DNA from: Dasypus novemcinctus
Lineage: Eukaryota > Chordata > Mammalia > Cingulata > Dasypodidae
DNA: 64,000 nt
Assembly: GCF_030445035.2 (NCBI RefSeq)
Contig: NC_080675.1
Coordinates: 70,138,544-70,202,543 of the forward strand
Reading direction: 5' to 3'
Each line of letters starts with the position of its first letter. Positions within the stretch are counted from its first letter, which is position 1. Under the pieces are notes generated by a model, which worked only from the letters and a program-made list of their open reading frames with translations, searched no databases and had not been told where the DNA came from. A program made the position numbers and the translations under genes. This document shows positions 12,655-25,315 of this stretch, piece after piece.

Positions 12655-13400
12655 TGGTTCTAAAATTTAAAATGATGCCTCCCCCCCCCCCCCCCCCCCC
12701 CAGCTTCTGGTTTCATTTCCATCTATTGCTTCAACAATCTTCCTTATTCTTCCTTCATTTTCCTCAGGAACAGAACTTTGAAATTACTATTAGCCCTTAT
12801 TTCTCCATGTTTCACAATCAATCCAGCAGCAAATTCTTTTATGTTATTTTCAACATAAATAAAAATTTCTTCTGTTTTAACTGAAGATCGTCCTGATCTC
12901 TGCCCTCATCATCACTTGTTTGAACTAGGCAAGTGTTCTCCTCAAGGATTTTTCTTCTTCTACTCTTCCAGCCCTCTAACCTCTTCCTTAAATTGGAGCA
13001 AGAATATTCTTTCAAAACGATGGTCCTTTCATATGAAATACAGCTTTCAAAAATACAGCTACTCTTATCTTCCAATAGCTTCTCACTTCACTTAGAGAAA
13101 ACCGAAAATCTTACAATGGCCTAAGAACTGTGTGTAATCTATCTCCTTATCTCTATATTCTTATAATGTTATTTCCCTACCTTTCTCACTCTGCACCAAT
13201 CACAAAGACCTCCTTCCTTCTCCTTTCACCTCAGGGATTTACATTTGTTTCTTCCTCTACCTCGAGTAATACACCAATATCCATACTCAGATCTTTACTT
13301 AGCTGTCTATGATAGTTACACATTTTATCCTTGCAGATGATCTCAAAATCCCTTCACCCACCTGATTTTTCTGTGGAAAATTTACAACAGTAATAAAACA
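12655..13400 (+). repeat. L2-type LINE fragment with internal poly(C)
   Basis: From about 12700 the pyrimidine-rich text follows the L2 3' region in order: 'cttcaacaatcttcc', then 'ctgatctctgccctcatc', 'cagccctctaacctcttcc', then 'tcactctgcaccaatcacaa' and 'cctcagggatttacatttg'. It is diverged but collinear. The apparent peptides of 60-78 residues here are low-complexity by-products. Confidence 0.5.
12681..12701. repeat. Poly(C) tract of 21 C
   Basis: An uninterrupted C21 homopolymer. Such tracts are rare in mammalian DNA. It can form intercalated or quadruplex structure (G21 on the other strand) and its length is prone to sequencing error. Confidence 0.9.
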
Positions 13401-13639
13401 TATTTTACTTGTGTGTGTGTGCGTGCCTGTGTGTGATTTACGTGTGAGGCACTTCTTTGTAAAGTCAGGCTTATGGAGTTATAGATTTCATACTCTGTCT
13501 TTATCTGATTTTTCACTGATTTTGGTAAGGTACACAATTACTTCACCACCACCACCATGGATATACAGAATATTTTCAATCATCTGTCAAATTTCCCTTT
13601 TGATTCTCTTTTTCTTACAATAAATTTCTGACAGCCACT

Positions 13640-14884
13640 TATTGATACTTTTTTTGAGTCGTCCATGGTACTGCACATTCCTGTAGTTCATTTAATTATA
13701 ATGTTGAGTAGAATCCTTTATATGGATGTATCACAATATATTTATTTTTATTTCTTCTTCAGTTAATGAACATTTGGGTTGATTCAGTCTTTATTTCAAA
13801 TTTCAGTCTTTATTACAAATAAAGCTACTATTAGCATTAGTCTTTGTGTGGCCAATGTTTTCACTCTAGGAGTGGATTGTTGGGTCTACTGGGGAATGAA
13901 AGCTTAACTTTGTGAGCAATTGCCAAAATATTTTCCAAAGTGGCTATATCACTTTGCAGCTCTACCTTGAACGCTTATAAATTATGTTTGCTTCACATCT
14001 TCCCTGTTCTTGGTATTGTCATTCATATAAATTTTAGCCATTCTAGAAGGCATATGGTGGTATATCATGGAATTTTGAATTTTGAATTCATCAAATACTG
14101 AAAATTATAATAATCTTTTCATGTGCTAGTTTGCCACTTTTATCTGTTCTGTGGTGAACTTTCTGTTCCTATCTTTCACTAGGTTATGTAATTTATATAC
14201 TTATATCACATTTATTGAGATATACTTTTTATACATTAATTTCACTATATTTAAATATATAGTTTGATTTGTTTTTGCAGATCTATCCGTTCATGTACTA
14301 CCAGCACATTGAAGCTAGAAGACACCATCCTTGAAAGTATCCATATACCTCTATGGAATGAATCCTCTCCACTGATCTCTAGAAGTTGGCAACAACTCTT
14401 TTCATATAATTTTGCATTGTACTATATATATATATAAAATTATATTCTACAAATATATAAGTCTATTCTATAAATAGAATTATAAAGTATACTTTCATTT
14501 TTATATGGCACTTTTTCACTTAGGATAATGTTTTTGAGATTCATTGTATTGTTTTACATATCAGGGATTCACTTTGATATTACTGATTTTACATAATTTT
14601 TATCCATTAACCAGTTGATGAGGACTTTGGTTGTTTCTATATACTTTATTGTAAAGAAAGCTAATATCAACACATATTGCTCTTTCTAAAAGCATACACT
14701 TTCAATTCTCATGAGTAATTACCAAGATGTGTGTTTGCTGTATCATGGCAAAGGTGTGTAAAATTTTATAAGGAATTAAAATGATTGTACCATTTTGCAT
14801 TTCCACCAGCAATAAATGGGAGTATTTTATATATGTGGGAAGATAACAATACCATCCTCAGAGTATTCTTTTGAGCAAAAAATG
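13640..14884 (-). mobile_element. Two adjacent L1M fragments, antisense
   Basis: 13640-14140 contains antisense ORF2-end text ('ccaaaatattttccaaagtg', 'ttggtattgtcattca', 'ttttagccattctagaagg'). 14200-14884 begins a second antisense copy at its 3' UTR ('ttattgagatatacttttta') and again reaches the ORF2 end ('attgtaccattttgcatttc'). The repeat of the same ordered blocks shows two insertions rather than one. A partial 18-bp tandem copy of 'tcagtctttattacaaat' lies at about 13785-13820. Confidence 0.65.
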
Positions 14885-15711
14885 AGGTAATATATTTTTT
14901 AAATTTAATTTTATTCTTTATCTTGTTTTAAAGTTAATAGATCACACAAAATGTTACTTTAAAAAACATAAGAGTTCCCATACAGCCCACTTCCCACCCC
15001 CACCCCCATCTTTTTAAATTGCATTTTTTTGAAGATACATAGATCACAAAAAAATGCTACATTAAAAAATATGAGAGGCTCTCATATACCCCATACACAC
15101 CCCCTACTCCTCCCACATCAACAACGTCTTTCATCATTGTGGCATATTCATTGCATTTGGTGAATACATTTTGTAGCACTGCTGTACCACATGGATAATA
15201 GTTCACAATGTAGTTTACCCTCTCCCCCAGTACATTCAGTGGGTTATGGCACGATATATAATGTCCAGCATTTGTCCCTGCAATATCATTTGGGGCAACT
15301 CCAAGTCCTGAAAATGCCCAAACATCACATCTCTTCTTCTGTTTCCCTCCCCTCAGCCACTACCGTGTCCACTTTCTCCACATCAATGCTACAATTTCTT
15401 CCATTACTAGTCACAATAGTTCTATAGTAGAATATCAGTAGTCCACTCTAATTCATATTTTATTCCCCTATCCTGTGGACCCTGGGATGGTGATATCCAC
15501 TCCATCTCTGTATCGAGAGGGGGCTTAGATCCCAGGCGGATGATGGATACAATTCTCCTGCTTGCAGTTGTAGGCACTCTCAGTTCCCTGGTGTGGTGAT
15601 TGACCATCTTTATCTCCCTGTTAGCTGACCTGGGTAAGTCCAAAGAACTGGGCCCTGAGCCTCATCAGAGTTGCAACTTCTACTCTCTGGTTCAAGGTAA
15701 TATTTTTTAAA
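14885..15711 (-). mobile_element. Family X retroposon copy 2 with 17-19 bp TSD
   Basis: Antisense copy bounded by direct repeats: aggtaatatattttttaaa at 14885-14903 and aggtaatattttttaaa at 15695-15711, which differ by one AT dinucleotide. The length is typical of LINE-mediated target-primed insertion. Inside, the 3' terminal block (ctttaaag/taatagatcac...) occurs twice, at about 14930-15010 and again at about 15030-15100, before the body continues to about 15690. It shares the body segment 'tccattcagtgg'-like text with the copies at 22798-23335 and 55460-57015. Confidence 0.8.
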
Positions 15712-18700
15712 AAATATAAGAGTACCTAATACAATAAATACTAATGTAAGATTTTTTTTTCAACTTTGAAATCACATTCTATGGAGAATGCATTTTTCAT
15801 GTTATAAGTAGGAAGCTGTCAATGCTGATTCCTTTGATATCCAAATGCCAGCTCTTTATTCTCCTGAATAGAATTCCTAGAAGCATTCTTGGAGGTGAGG
15901 AGGATGGAAATTAATAAACATAAAATCAGAAACTTATTTACCTCATAACATAGATTTAATGAATTTTTATTTTGTTTTGTGTATAGATATAAATAAAACA
16001 CTAAAGAAATTAGACTATTACCTAGCTTAATCCTTTAAAAAATTGAAAACAAGTATTATAAAAAATTGAAAGCATATAATCATAAAAAGCTGCCCATTCT
16101 GAGCTGGTGGAGAGTCCTAGCCCTATGGATTTTATTGTTGTCAGGCAACTCATGGATAACACTTATAACCTTGAGAAGATATCTGTACAAGTCAGGAAGA
16201 CTCTCGTTATGTTCCCTGACAGATAAATGCTATGTTTTATATTTTACCACACAGATGAAATTTCCTCCTTTATTTTATTGGTCATCTCCTTGAGAATACA
16301 TAATAGTAAGAATGGAAAGCAGAGGAAAGTAATTTAGGAAATTAGAATGGAACAGTTTCATGTTTTCAGGGCATGTGTCTGATTTTTCAACAAAAAGCAA
16401 TCGGAAAAACTTTCCACTGTGTAGAAAAGGAACAAGGAAGTACATAGATAAGTAATAGTACACAAAAAATAATACTAGCTGATGATTTAATGTCTCTCAT
16501 TTTCCCTTTACTGACACATAATCCTATTAAATTAACAGTAATGGAATTACAATTTTGCAAGCGTTGAATTCTTGCCTTTTTTGTTAAATTTATGTACTCA
16601 TAAATGTAAATGCTTAATTATCTTTACAAAATATGTGGCTTGTCAAGGATTGAATTTCATTGATCATTAACAGTTACAACTGATGTATAATTTTCCTTAA
16701 AATACTATTTAGAAATAAAAGAGTTGCATGTTCATTTCTCTAACAAGAATTGAAAGGATTTTGTACCAACTTCTTGTTGTTTGTAGCCTCTGAGGAAGTA
16801 TCCATATAAACCTGACTAGTAGCTTAGAAATAGAAAAGGTGATTTCTTGGGGGTTTGTTAAAATGCAAGAAACTAGAATATACGAAGTGCAGAATTGTTA
16901 ATGTATGGGATAAAATGCTCTATGGAAAAAATATAAGAAGCTGAAGAACAAAAAGTTAAAAGGATAATCTTTTAATGAAACTGGTTCTTATTGCCATCTG
17001 TTTATAGAACTAGTTTATAGAATACACTTATTGAGATCATATTCCAAACTTCAGTACAAGTCATTTACACTTAAAATTTTCTTATTTATCCTTGCCTTCT
17101 ATATCCTCTAATGTAAAATAATTCCTAGCCTCATACCAAAGATCTCATATTTCTTTCCTTTAAATAAAAAAAAATTATTTCAAAGTATGATAAATGCTCA
17201 CTACTTGCATTTAATGCCAACATGTTTTTGATGCAAATGTAGTTTCCTTAAGGTATGTGATATATACAAATCTCTAGGAACTTGACCTATCTCATAAGAA
17301 CATAATAACAGATCAAAAAATGTCTTGATATTAAGAAGATAAAAATCACTGTGATATGGATAATTTGCTTGTCCTGCCCCATCTCATTCCTCCCTGACTC
17401 TTCTACTTCTCTACTGCTTGCAATAATCTTAACTATCCATTCCATATATTTTATTACTCCCCGTTTTTCATTCCAAAATACATTGTACATTCATACATTC
17501 ATGTATGGTTCTAGTGTATAGATGTTGTGAACTTGTCACAGAGCTAAAACTTGTTACATTAAAAAGAAAACAAACTCATTTTCAGTACTAGCAGTGAACA
17601 TTTTTTCTGAATTGATTTCACGAAGTATTGGGGTTATGGCATCATTCTTAGGAAGCCAGACCTTTCTCATCAAGATAGCGGAGATCCCTGTGGGAAAATA
17701 AATAGACTTCCACAACATGTTTGACAGGCAGAAAGTCAAAGATCATTGTATAATGCAGACAAAGTAGAGAAAAAAAGGGAGAGAGTTCTACATAAGGACA
17801 TAAGGAGAAAGGAAGAAAAACTGAAACAAATATAAATGCTGTGGAAAAGTAAAAAAGATGAGTAGTGTAAGAATTAGCAAAAACTGGTAAAATTTTACTT
17901 GAATGAATAAGTTGTTTGTTTGAGCATGTAAAACTGTTTCCTTTTCATATATTAGGAGAGAAAATATAACTGCATAACTATGTATAATTCCTTTGTGTTC
18001 TTTTGCATTTATGGATAATTGTCATTATAAATATGGGTAAGGATTTTTGAACATAGAAAATGTTATAAAATTTGCTGTTCAATTTTTCATAATTCTATTG
18101 ATTTTTAAAAGTATATGGTATTCAAAAATTAGAGTACTTAGTATGTTATTTTTATATATTTGTAATTTTATATATGTATGTATATGAAGGAGGATGCACT
18201 CTTCTAATTTATCTGCCCTAAAAGTGAAATAGGAATATGATGGTACTTAGTTTAGAAAATTGTCATCCTCCTAGAATTCACTCAGGTAAAATAAAAGAAT
18301 GGGGGGGGAAACTACTAGATTTTTAGTGAAAACTAAAACAAAACAAAACAACAAAAAAACACCCTGCAAACCACGAATACGTGTTGTTTAGAACAAGAGT
18401 AGTTGAAAACAGTAGTTATACATGCCACCGCTATAGAAATATTTAGTGGGAGCAGCAGAGGACAACCTGAGACAGCATAGTGAAAGCAGATCAAACACCC
18501 AGGAAATATACATTTCCAGAAGTAGAAGTCTCCTCAAAAAGTAGGAATTTCTTGGAGTAGATCTACAATTAAACTAAGTGCAAACACTTGAGGAGGTTGG
18601 AGAATAAAGTATATAAGGTGCCCAAGAGAGCTCAAGGACGACTGAACTAAGAAATATCAGTAAAATACAATAAAGCCCATTTTATAAAAGTGAAAGAATC

Positions 18701-19724
18701 ATTTTAGAGGCCAGGGTATGTGTGACTTCTTAGTGACAGTAGCTGGCAAAGGAAAAGGGCAGTGCAGGGCTCCTGGGGGAAGTTACTCTCACTCTGAACC
18801 AGGCTAGGTCGGATAACCAGACAATGTACAAGGCACACAAAGATAACAGATATCAGAGAAAGCACAAGTGACAGAGAAGATAGAAATGAGAAAAATGACA
18901 AAAATAAGGAGACAGTTAAGAAATAGGTTGGGGAGGACATAAGCAGAAGAAATTGATTGTATACATTAATGGAGTCACTAAAAAAACAATACCAGAGAAT
19001 GAAGTAAAATTAGTTAAAATGCAATTTTTAAAATTGCTTTAAAAACTTAAATTTTCATACTGAAAAGGCACACGATGTTCTAAGACTCATTTGCCCATAT
19101 CAATCAATATCTAGGCATATACTTGTCCACTATTAGCCTTTCACAATAAGCCATGATTATAGCATATGGTTAAAATGATCATATTTAAAAGAAATAAAGT
19201 TAGACTTTCTACCATATACCTTCATGCATTCAAATGAAAGAAAGTTTGGAGTGAGGTTTATATATTCTATGATAATTTACTTTTATTAAACATGTAAAAA
19301 ATAAAGGGAATATTTTTCATATAAGCCCATCTTTGAAAAGCCCTACTAGGGAGTAAACTTTAGTGAAAACTGAATGTAATAAACCGTACATCTAAAAAGA
19401 AAACAAAGCTGGAGTTAAGAATGAAAGAATAGTTTGCGAATCTTATATGCCTTGGCATGTGAAAATAAGAAAACTAACAAAATTTGGAAGAGCAGGGGAG
19501 AGGAAGGAAACTGTGATAAACTTGCCTAGTAGTTAATCTTGAAAAAATAAGATGAAAAATTGTATCCTCTATATATGAAAAATCAAGCACATAGTAAATC
19601 TACAAATATATTTTGAAGAAAATTTTTGTACGTGAAGTATTACACATATATATAAAAGTATGAAATAGTCAATATTAAACAACTGATTATCACATGGATT
19701 CACCAATATCGAAATCCAAGATCA
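15712..19724. other. Gene-free AT-rich DNA
   Basis: Four kilobases in which I see no exon, RNA gene, SINE or dated LINE. There are short simple runs only (A9 near 17165, G8 near 18301, (CA)n-poor). Open frames up to 78 codons have no supporting signals. Very old repeats may be present below the limit of visual recognition. Confidence 0.45.
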
Positions 19725-20690
19725 AAAATCACAACAGCTACAACCATGGCTGCCAGAGCTGTCTGAGGAATTACTCCTGAAGGGCTTTGCAGAGAAAACT
19801 GAAGAGGAGGGGTAGGAGAGTAACATCGAGGTTTCCAGGGAAACTTTGTGGACTGAGACCACTTCCTTTATTATCCTGGTTCTTCCTGTTGTTTTTGAGA
19901 CTGAGAAGTTGCAACTGCAACAGCAGCTATTACAGCAGCAGCAGATACTTCTAGGGCTCAATAAAAGGACCCTCGGGAGGAATGCCAGGGGCTCTCTACC
20001 TTCACTTCCTGGAAAGGTCTAGATTGTTACTGCTATATTTGTACTGCCTTTATGAGACGACTTTGAACTTCAACAGTGTTTGAACTGCTAATTCTTTGGA
20101 TTTTTTTTTTTTAACGTTGGTGCAATAGTCTGTCTAAACCAAGCAACAAGAATTCTTCCTACTTCTCAGAGACTCTCAATTTGCAACTGTGCCCTCCACA
20201 CTGTCCTGCCTTATTCCTGTCCTCACTCTGATGTCAGAGTGCAGCAAGGCAGACGGTTACTCCAGCTTTGGCCAGCCCACCCCTGTCACTAAATTGCTTC
20301 TTAGCAGATGATCCCTCAGTATCCCATTGTGACATAGGAACTGATGCCAGTGGGAGTGAAGTATCCCTGAACATTAAAGACTATTCTGTTGTTGTTGTTG
20401 ATTTAAGACTGGAGATGTTGGGAAGGGACATGCACACAGTTTATGAAACAAACAAAATGCGTTATAGCTATAATATGAAGCAGTGGCTCAGAATCCCTGG
20501 GTGTGCTGGGGAGGAGATCATCATCATCCCCTTCCCAATTTCAAAACCCTTTGATGGTAACCATGGTTCTGGTGCCCAGCTTCCCAGGTTAGTTTTGTAT
20601 GTGTTTGATTATGGAATCAAGCAAAGAACTTACTCTTTTTTTATTTTCTGTCAATCAGTATTATTTCGGTAAAGATCAAATAGGATACTG
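19725..20690 (+). pseudogene. TOMM22: TOMM22 processed pseudogene with internal deletion
   Basis: TOMM22 is the central receptor of the mitochondrial outer-membrane TOM import complex. The plus-strand frame beginning near 19731 reads ELSEELLLKGFAEKTEEE, matching the acidic amino end of TOMM22. After an in-frame stop and a missing middle (the segment preceding the membrane helix), it resumes with TSFIILVLPVVFETEKLQ, the tail-anchor region. It then reads LQQQQILLGLNKRT and closes with ALPSLPGKI-like SLPSLPGKV before TAG at 20020-20022. The deletion removes roughly 50 residues including the end of the cytosolic domain. There are no introns, and about 670 bp of apparent 3' UTR follows up to an L1M at about 20700. 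No clear poly(A) tail or target duplication remains, so it is old. The 134-codon frame at 20268-20672 lies in the former UTR and is not a gene. Confidence 0.85.
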
Positions 20691-20699
20691 CAAGTAGCA

Positions 20700-22115
20700 T
20701 ATTTTATTTAAATTATTTGTTTATAGCATTGCTATATATAAGCATATCCCAATCTATTCATACATTTTCATGTCAGTGAAATTTGGTTGACTTTTACTGT
20801 GAGGTTACTGCAAACAAGCAGTTACTAACATTTTTTGTTTGCTATTTTGTGGAATTGCCTGATCATGAAGTATGTCATCATTTATAAAATATTTCCAAAC
20901 TTTATGAAAGTGTTGTAATAATTTACCACTTCAGATGCAGTTTTCCAGTTGTTCTAAAGATCTCACCAACATGTTCTTTTGTCAAACTTATTTCTGGGGA
21001 ATGAGGAAAGAATATTGGTGGTGTGGTACAATAATTTACTGTATTTTAAATTTGCATTTCCCTCATGTATAATGACGTCAATTCACATTATCATATACTT
21101 ATCAGCCATTGAATACAATTTTTCTCCAAAAAAGTACTCAAGTGTGTCCACTTTTTGTAGGTTGTCTGTCTTTTTCTTGCTATTTCATGGGAGCGCTTTA
21201 TAAGTTTTGCATATGATCCTTTTGTTGATTTTTCATGTTGCAAAAAAATCCTTTTATGAGGTTTGCACATTGATTCACTTACTTATGTTCTTTGATTAAA
21301 AGATATTCTTATTTCATATGTAATCCTATAATTCAGTGATTTTGGGCCTGATTAAAAAATATATGTGTAATCAAGATGATGAATACATTTTCCTACATTA
21401 ACTTTAAAATTTTTAAATTGCATTTGCACATTTAGTATAACAATCTATCTGGAATTAATTTTGGTTGTGGAGGGAAGGGTCAAGACTAACTTTCTTCTAT
21501 ATAAATGTTAAATCTAGTACCATTTATTTAAAAATGTCCTTTTAACATTACCTTGAAGTCCCACTCATGCCAGAAATAAACTATGCATATTTGTATGGGT
21601 CCGACATACAAATCTTTATACTGTTCTTTTGATCTATTCCTTTATCCTATGTACACTATTACATTAATTAATGTATCTTTATAATAATAATTAGCACCTG
21701 CTAGAGTAAGTCTTATACTTGTCTGAATCAAGATTCTTCTTCAAGATTAATTTGCCTATTCTTTGCCCTTCGCTTTTCTGTAAAAAGTTAAGTTTTAGCC
21801 TGTCAATGGTACAAAAAAATGGTGGGATTTTGATTAGGATTCCACTGAATCTATAACTCAATATGGGGAGAATTGAAACAAAATATTCTCCAATCTACAA
21901 AGAGGATTTGGCTTTCCATAAATTTTGGACATCTTTAATTTCTTCAATGCCATTTAATTATTTGTCCTTTTAATAACATCTTGCACATCTTTTTTCATGT
22001 GTTCTTTGATCTTTGAAATTTGCTGGAGGCAATCTAAATTACTTTCTTTAGAACATATTTTCATATTCTAACTCTGTGCTAGTATATTGAGATAAAGATG
22101 AGGTTTGCCATACAG
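20700..22115 (-). mobile_element. L1M ORF2, antisense (first segment of a split element)
   Basis: Long antisense L1 ORF2 text in correct order: 'tttgcatttccctcatgta' near 21050, 'tctatctggaattaatttt' near 21450, 'gatctattcctttatcctat' near 21630, 'gggattttgattaggattcc' near 21825 and 'ctttccataaattttggaca' near 21910. It continues after two later insertions at 22535-22797 and 23336-23790, then at about 24240-24480, so the original element was at least 2.6 kb. Multiple stops and indels; dead. Confidence 0.8.
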
Positions 22116-22531
22116 TGTTGTGGATTGAATTAAGTGCTCTGATTTAGACATATTCCTGGTCTTGCTCTGCATTGCTGTGGATGTGAAACCATTGGTAACA
22201 GTAATTCCTGAAGATTTAATTTTAGTTAAAGTGTGACCCAACTGAATTAGGTTGGGTCTTAATTTAGATTACTGGAGTCCTTTATAAGCAGAATGAAATT
22301 CAGACAGAGAAAGTCATGGGGAGAGCCAAATGCAAGAAGCAAGAAGTCAACAGAACCTGATAGAGAAGGGAGAGGACATTGTCTTCTTACAGGAAAGTTA
22401 AGAAATACAAGGATAGTTGGCCACTGAGAGAAAAGAATCTTTCTAGTTTCTGAAACTGTAAACCAATAAATCCCCATTGCTTAATCAATACATTGTATGG
22501 TATTTGGTTTAGCAGTCAGGAAAACTGAAAA
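22116..22531 (+). mobile_element. Xenarthran LTR-like element inside L1M
   Basis: Starts TGTTGTGGATTGAATTA and contains 'ctggagtcctttataagcag'. It ends after AATAAA at 22465-22470 with 'ccccattgcttaatcaatac' and 'tatttggtttagcagtcagg'. The layout is that of the other xenarthran LTR-like copies at 25854-26505 (antisense) and 63931-64000 (start only). The antisense L1M resumes directly on the right. The terminal duplication is not clear. Confidence 0.65.
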
Positions 22532-22534
22532 ACC

Positions 22535-22797
22535 AGTGACTTTTGTTGATTTCACTTATTAATTCTAATAGTTTGTATTTTCTACCTCACAATTATATTA
22601 TTAATGAAATCATGTTTTCCATTGCATTCTTATACCTTTTAATTTTATTATTATTATTTTGACTTATGACTCTAGAAAGGCCATCTAAGATAATGTGGAC
22701 TAGAGATGTTAAAGTGGAGATCCTTGTGTCTTAGTAATTTCAGTAGGGAGGCTTTCTGTATTTCACCGTTAAATGTAATATCTCTATAAGTTTTTTA
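22535..22797 (-). mobile_element. L1M ORF2, antisense (second segment)
   Basis: Continuation of the L1M at 20700-22115, carrying the antisense reverse-transcriptase region around 'gagatccttgtgtcttagt' near 22720 and 'caccgttaaatgtaatatct' near 22765. Interrupted on the right by family X copy 3. Confidence 0.7.
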
Positions 22798-23335
22798 AAT
22801 TGCTCTCTTTTTCAAAAGATACATAGATCACAAAAACAGTTACATTAAAAAATATAAGAGGTTCCCATATACCTCATCCCCCACCCCATCCCCACTCCTC
22901 CCACATCAACAACCTCTTTCATCATTGTGGCACATTCATTGCATTTGGTGAATACATTTTGGAGCCCTGCTGTACTGCTCGGATTATGTTTTACATTGCA
23001 GTTTACACTCTCCCCCAGTCCATTCAGTGGCTTATGGCAGGATATCTAATGTTCAGCATCTGTCCCTACAATATCAATTAGGACAACACCAAGGCCTGAA
23101 AATATCCCCATATCACTTCTCTTCCTTCCTCTCCCTGCCCTCAGCCACTACTGTGGTCACTGTCTGAACATCAGTGCTACAATTTCTTCCATTGCTGAGT
23201 CACAATAGTTCTATAGTAGAATACCAGTAAGTCCACTCTAATCCATATTTTATTCCTCCATCCTGTGGACCCTGGCATGATGATGTCCACCCCACCTCTA
23301 TGTTGAGAGGACCTTACATCCCACATAGATGATGG
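22798..23335 (-). mobile_element. Family X retroposon copy 3
   Basis: Antisense copy, 3' end at left ('ttcaaaagatacatagatca' near 22815), body with 'cacattcattgcatttggtg' near 22931, 5'-truncated at about 23335. By eye it is collinear with copy 2 at 15030-15540. The flanks share only about 'tataag', so the duplication is uncertain. It lies within the antisense L1M. Confidence 0.8.
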
Positions 23336-24480
23336 ATTTTATAAGGTTAAATAATATTTTCCCATATTTCTAATTTGACATTTTAATCATGAATAATTTT
23401 TAAATGTTATCAAATTTTTGTTGTAGCAAATATTTTTTCTCTTTTATTCTGTGAAGATGATAAATTACAATGACAATTTCGTATAGTTAAACTACACATA
23501 CATTAAAAACATTAATTTATTTTGTTGTCATATTTTGGACCATTACATTTATGAACATGAGTGAGTTTGGCCTTAATATTCCTTTTTGCAAAACGATCTT
23601 ATAAATGTTATTCTAGGCCTATAAAATTAGCTGGGAAAGTTTCCCTCTTTTATGTAATTAAAAGGGTCGTCGAAAGATTGTACTCTTTCCTAATTTTTCT
23701 CTGAAATTCACTGGAAAAACTATATTTTTAAAAGGGTAGGTTTTGTTCTAATGACAATTTTATTGAGATATAATCAACATACCATAAAAAGCAGGGAAGG
23801 TAGTTTTAAATAAAATGGATTTTTGTAATAGATTAAAGTTGACTCAGAATTTCTATTTCCTATGGTAACTTTTATAAGGATTTTCCCCCTATTTATCTGT
23901 TCATATCCCTATCAATTTAACAATGAATGATAAACTTGATGTGTTGTTATTCTTAGTGTCCTTTTTATGTTTTTAAACATCACATTTCCAGTATCGGCAG
24001 TATGTGTCCTTTGTCATTTTGGTGTTTGTTATTTGACTTCTCTTTCTCTCTCATCCCCCTCCGCCCAGTCTCTCTTTTTCTCTCTTTACTTAGTAAACCA
24101 GCATCTCCTCTATTTTCCTTTACCTTTTTTCCCTATTTGTCATGTTATTTTATACTTCACTTTATATTTTAAATTGGATATGTACAAAATTGGTATCTAG
24201 TATTTACTCCTTTCTATTATACAGATTTAGAGATAGAAATAATTCTATGAAGGTGGGCTCTTAACTGCATTCCTAAAGTTTTAATATACAATGCAATCAT
24301 TAATTTTTAGTTTAAAATGATATCCATACCATATTTGTTTCTTCTTGCTAAATTGTGCACATGGATTTTTTTAGAGATGTTTTATTTATTTTCATAAAAA
24401 TGTGCTTTTTCTAGAAATCTAGTAATTATTTATTTCTAGCATAATTCTTTTGTGGTCATACAAAATTATTTTCTGAGATT
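23336..24480 (-). mobile_element. L1M ORF2, antisense (third segment, patchy)
   Basis: 23336-23790 resumes the same L1M ('gagtgagtttggccttaat' near 23560, 'ggcctataaaattagctggg' near 23616). 24240-24480 contains further antisense text ('cataattcttttgtggtca' near 24441). The interval 23790-24240 is pyrimidine-rich and not assigned. Confidence 0.6.
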
Positions 24481-24489
24481 GTGTTACAG

Positions 24490-24700
24490 AGGCCAAATTA
24501 TGTGGTTCACATGGATTTAAATATTAAAGGGAAATCTGGATATCCATTTTCAAAAAGGAAAGCTGGGTTCATCCATAACATCATCTGCTTGGATAAAATT
24601 AAAGGGAATACAAGTTTAGGTGTAAACATGAAGAAATCAAGAGACTAAGAGTAAACATGATAATAGTGTCATAAACTCAGATTAGGGATGTTTTTTCCCC
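24490..24700 (+). mobile_element. L1M ORF2 fragment, sense
   Basis: Sense-strand L1 ORF2 text: 'ggaaatctggatatccattt' near 24530, then aagctgggttcatccataac, the pattern of the ORF2 segment upstream of the carboxy end. Short and decayed. Confidence 0.45.
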
Positions 24701-24919
24701 AACAATTAATGTATTCCTTGAGGAAAAGTATTTAAAACTCATATAAAAGATACAGGACTTATAATTCTAATTTTTAAAATAAAAAGCTTCTGGAAATTTA
24801 GACAAAATTAACCTATAACATAGTAATTAAAGGATGTGAACACATATTTTACAGATAAAATGACAAATATCTCTAAATATTTATAGATTTATATATAAAT
24901 ATAGTACTCTATTAAAGGA

Positions 24920-25315
24920 TTATTATGAGATTTATTATAAGAATTAGTTCACCTGTTTTTGGGAATGGGCAAGTCCAAATTCTTGTAGGGCAAGCTACAA
25001 GCTGGGAACTCTGATGAAGATTTATGATGAATTCCCCAGGAGAAAATGGATGGCTGAACAAGAGATGGAAATTCGTTCTTACTGCTGAAATCATCAGTCT
25101 TTCTTTTATGGCATTCAGTTGATTGGATGAGTCTTCTCTTATTGTTAAGGCAAATTCTTTAGTTGATTGTACATGAAATCAGTCAGAGATCCAATCATGT
25201 GACTGATAATTTAAATCCATGAAATGTCCTCATAATAACAAGTAGGGTAATGCTTGATTTTCAAACAACTGGACATGATAACGAAGCCAACTTGACACAT
25301 GAACTTAATCACCAC
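24920..25315 (-). mobile_element. Mammal-wide LTR-like repeat, antisense
   Basis: Read in reverse complement it starts TGGTGATTAAGTTCATGTG and contains 'ggatttaaattatcagtcac'-type and 'catccaatcaactgaatgcc' text. It ends at 'ataataaatctcataata', the layout of an old mammalian LTR-like family whose published name I will not guess. Diverged, with no target duplication found. Confidence 0.5.

Noticed and set aside
20268..20672. 134-codon open frame beginning MASPPLSLNCF
   Set aside because: It follows the TOMM22 stop and lies in the retrocopied 3' UTR, partly sustained by GTT and ATC repeats.
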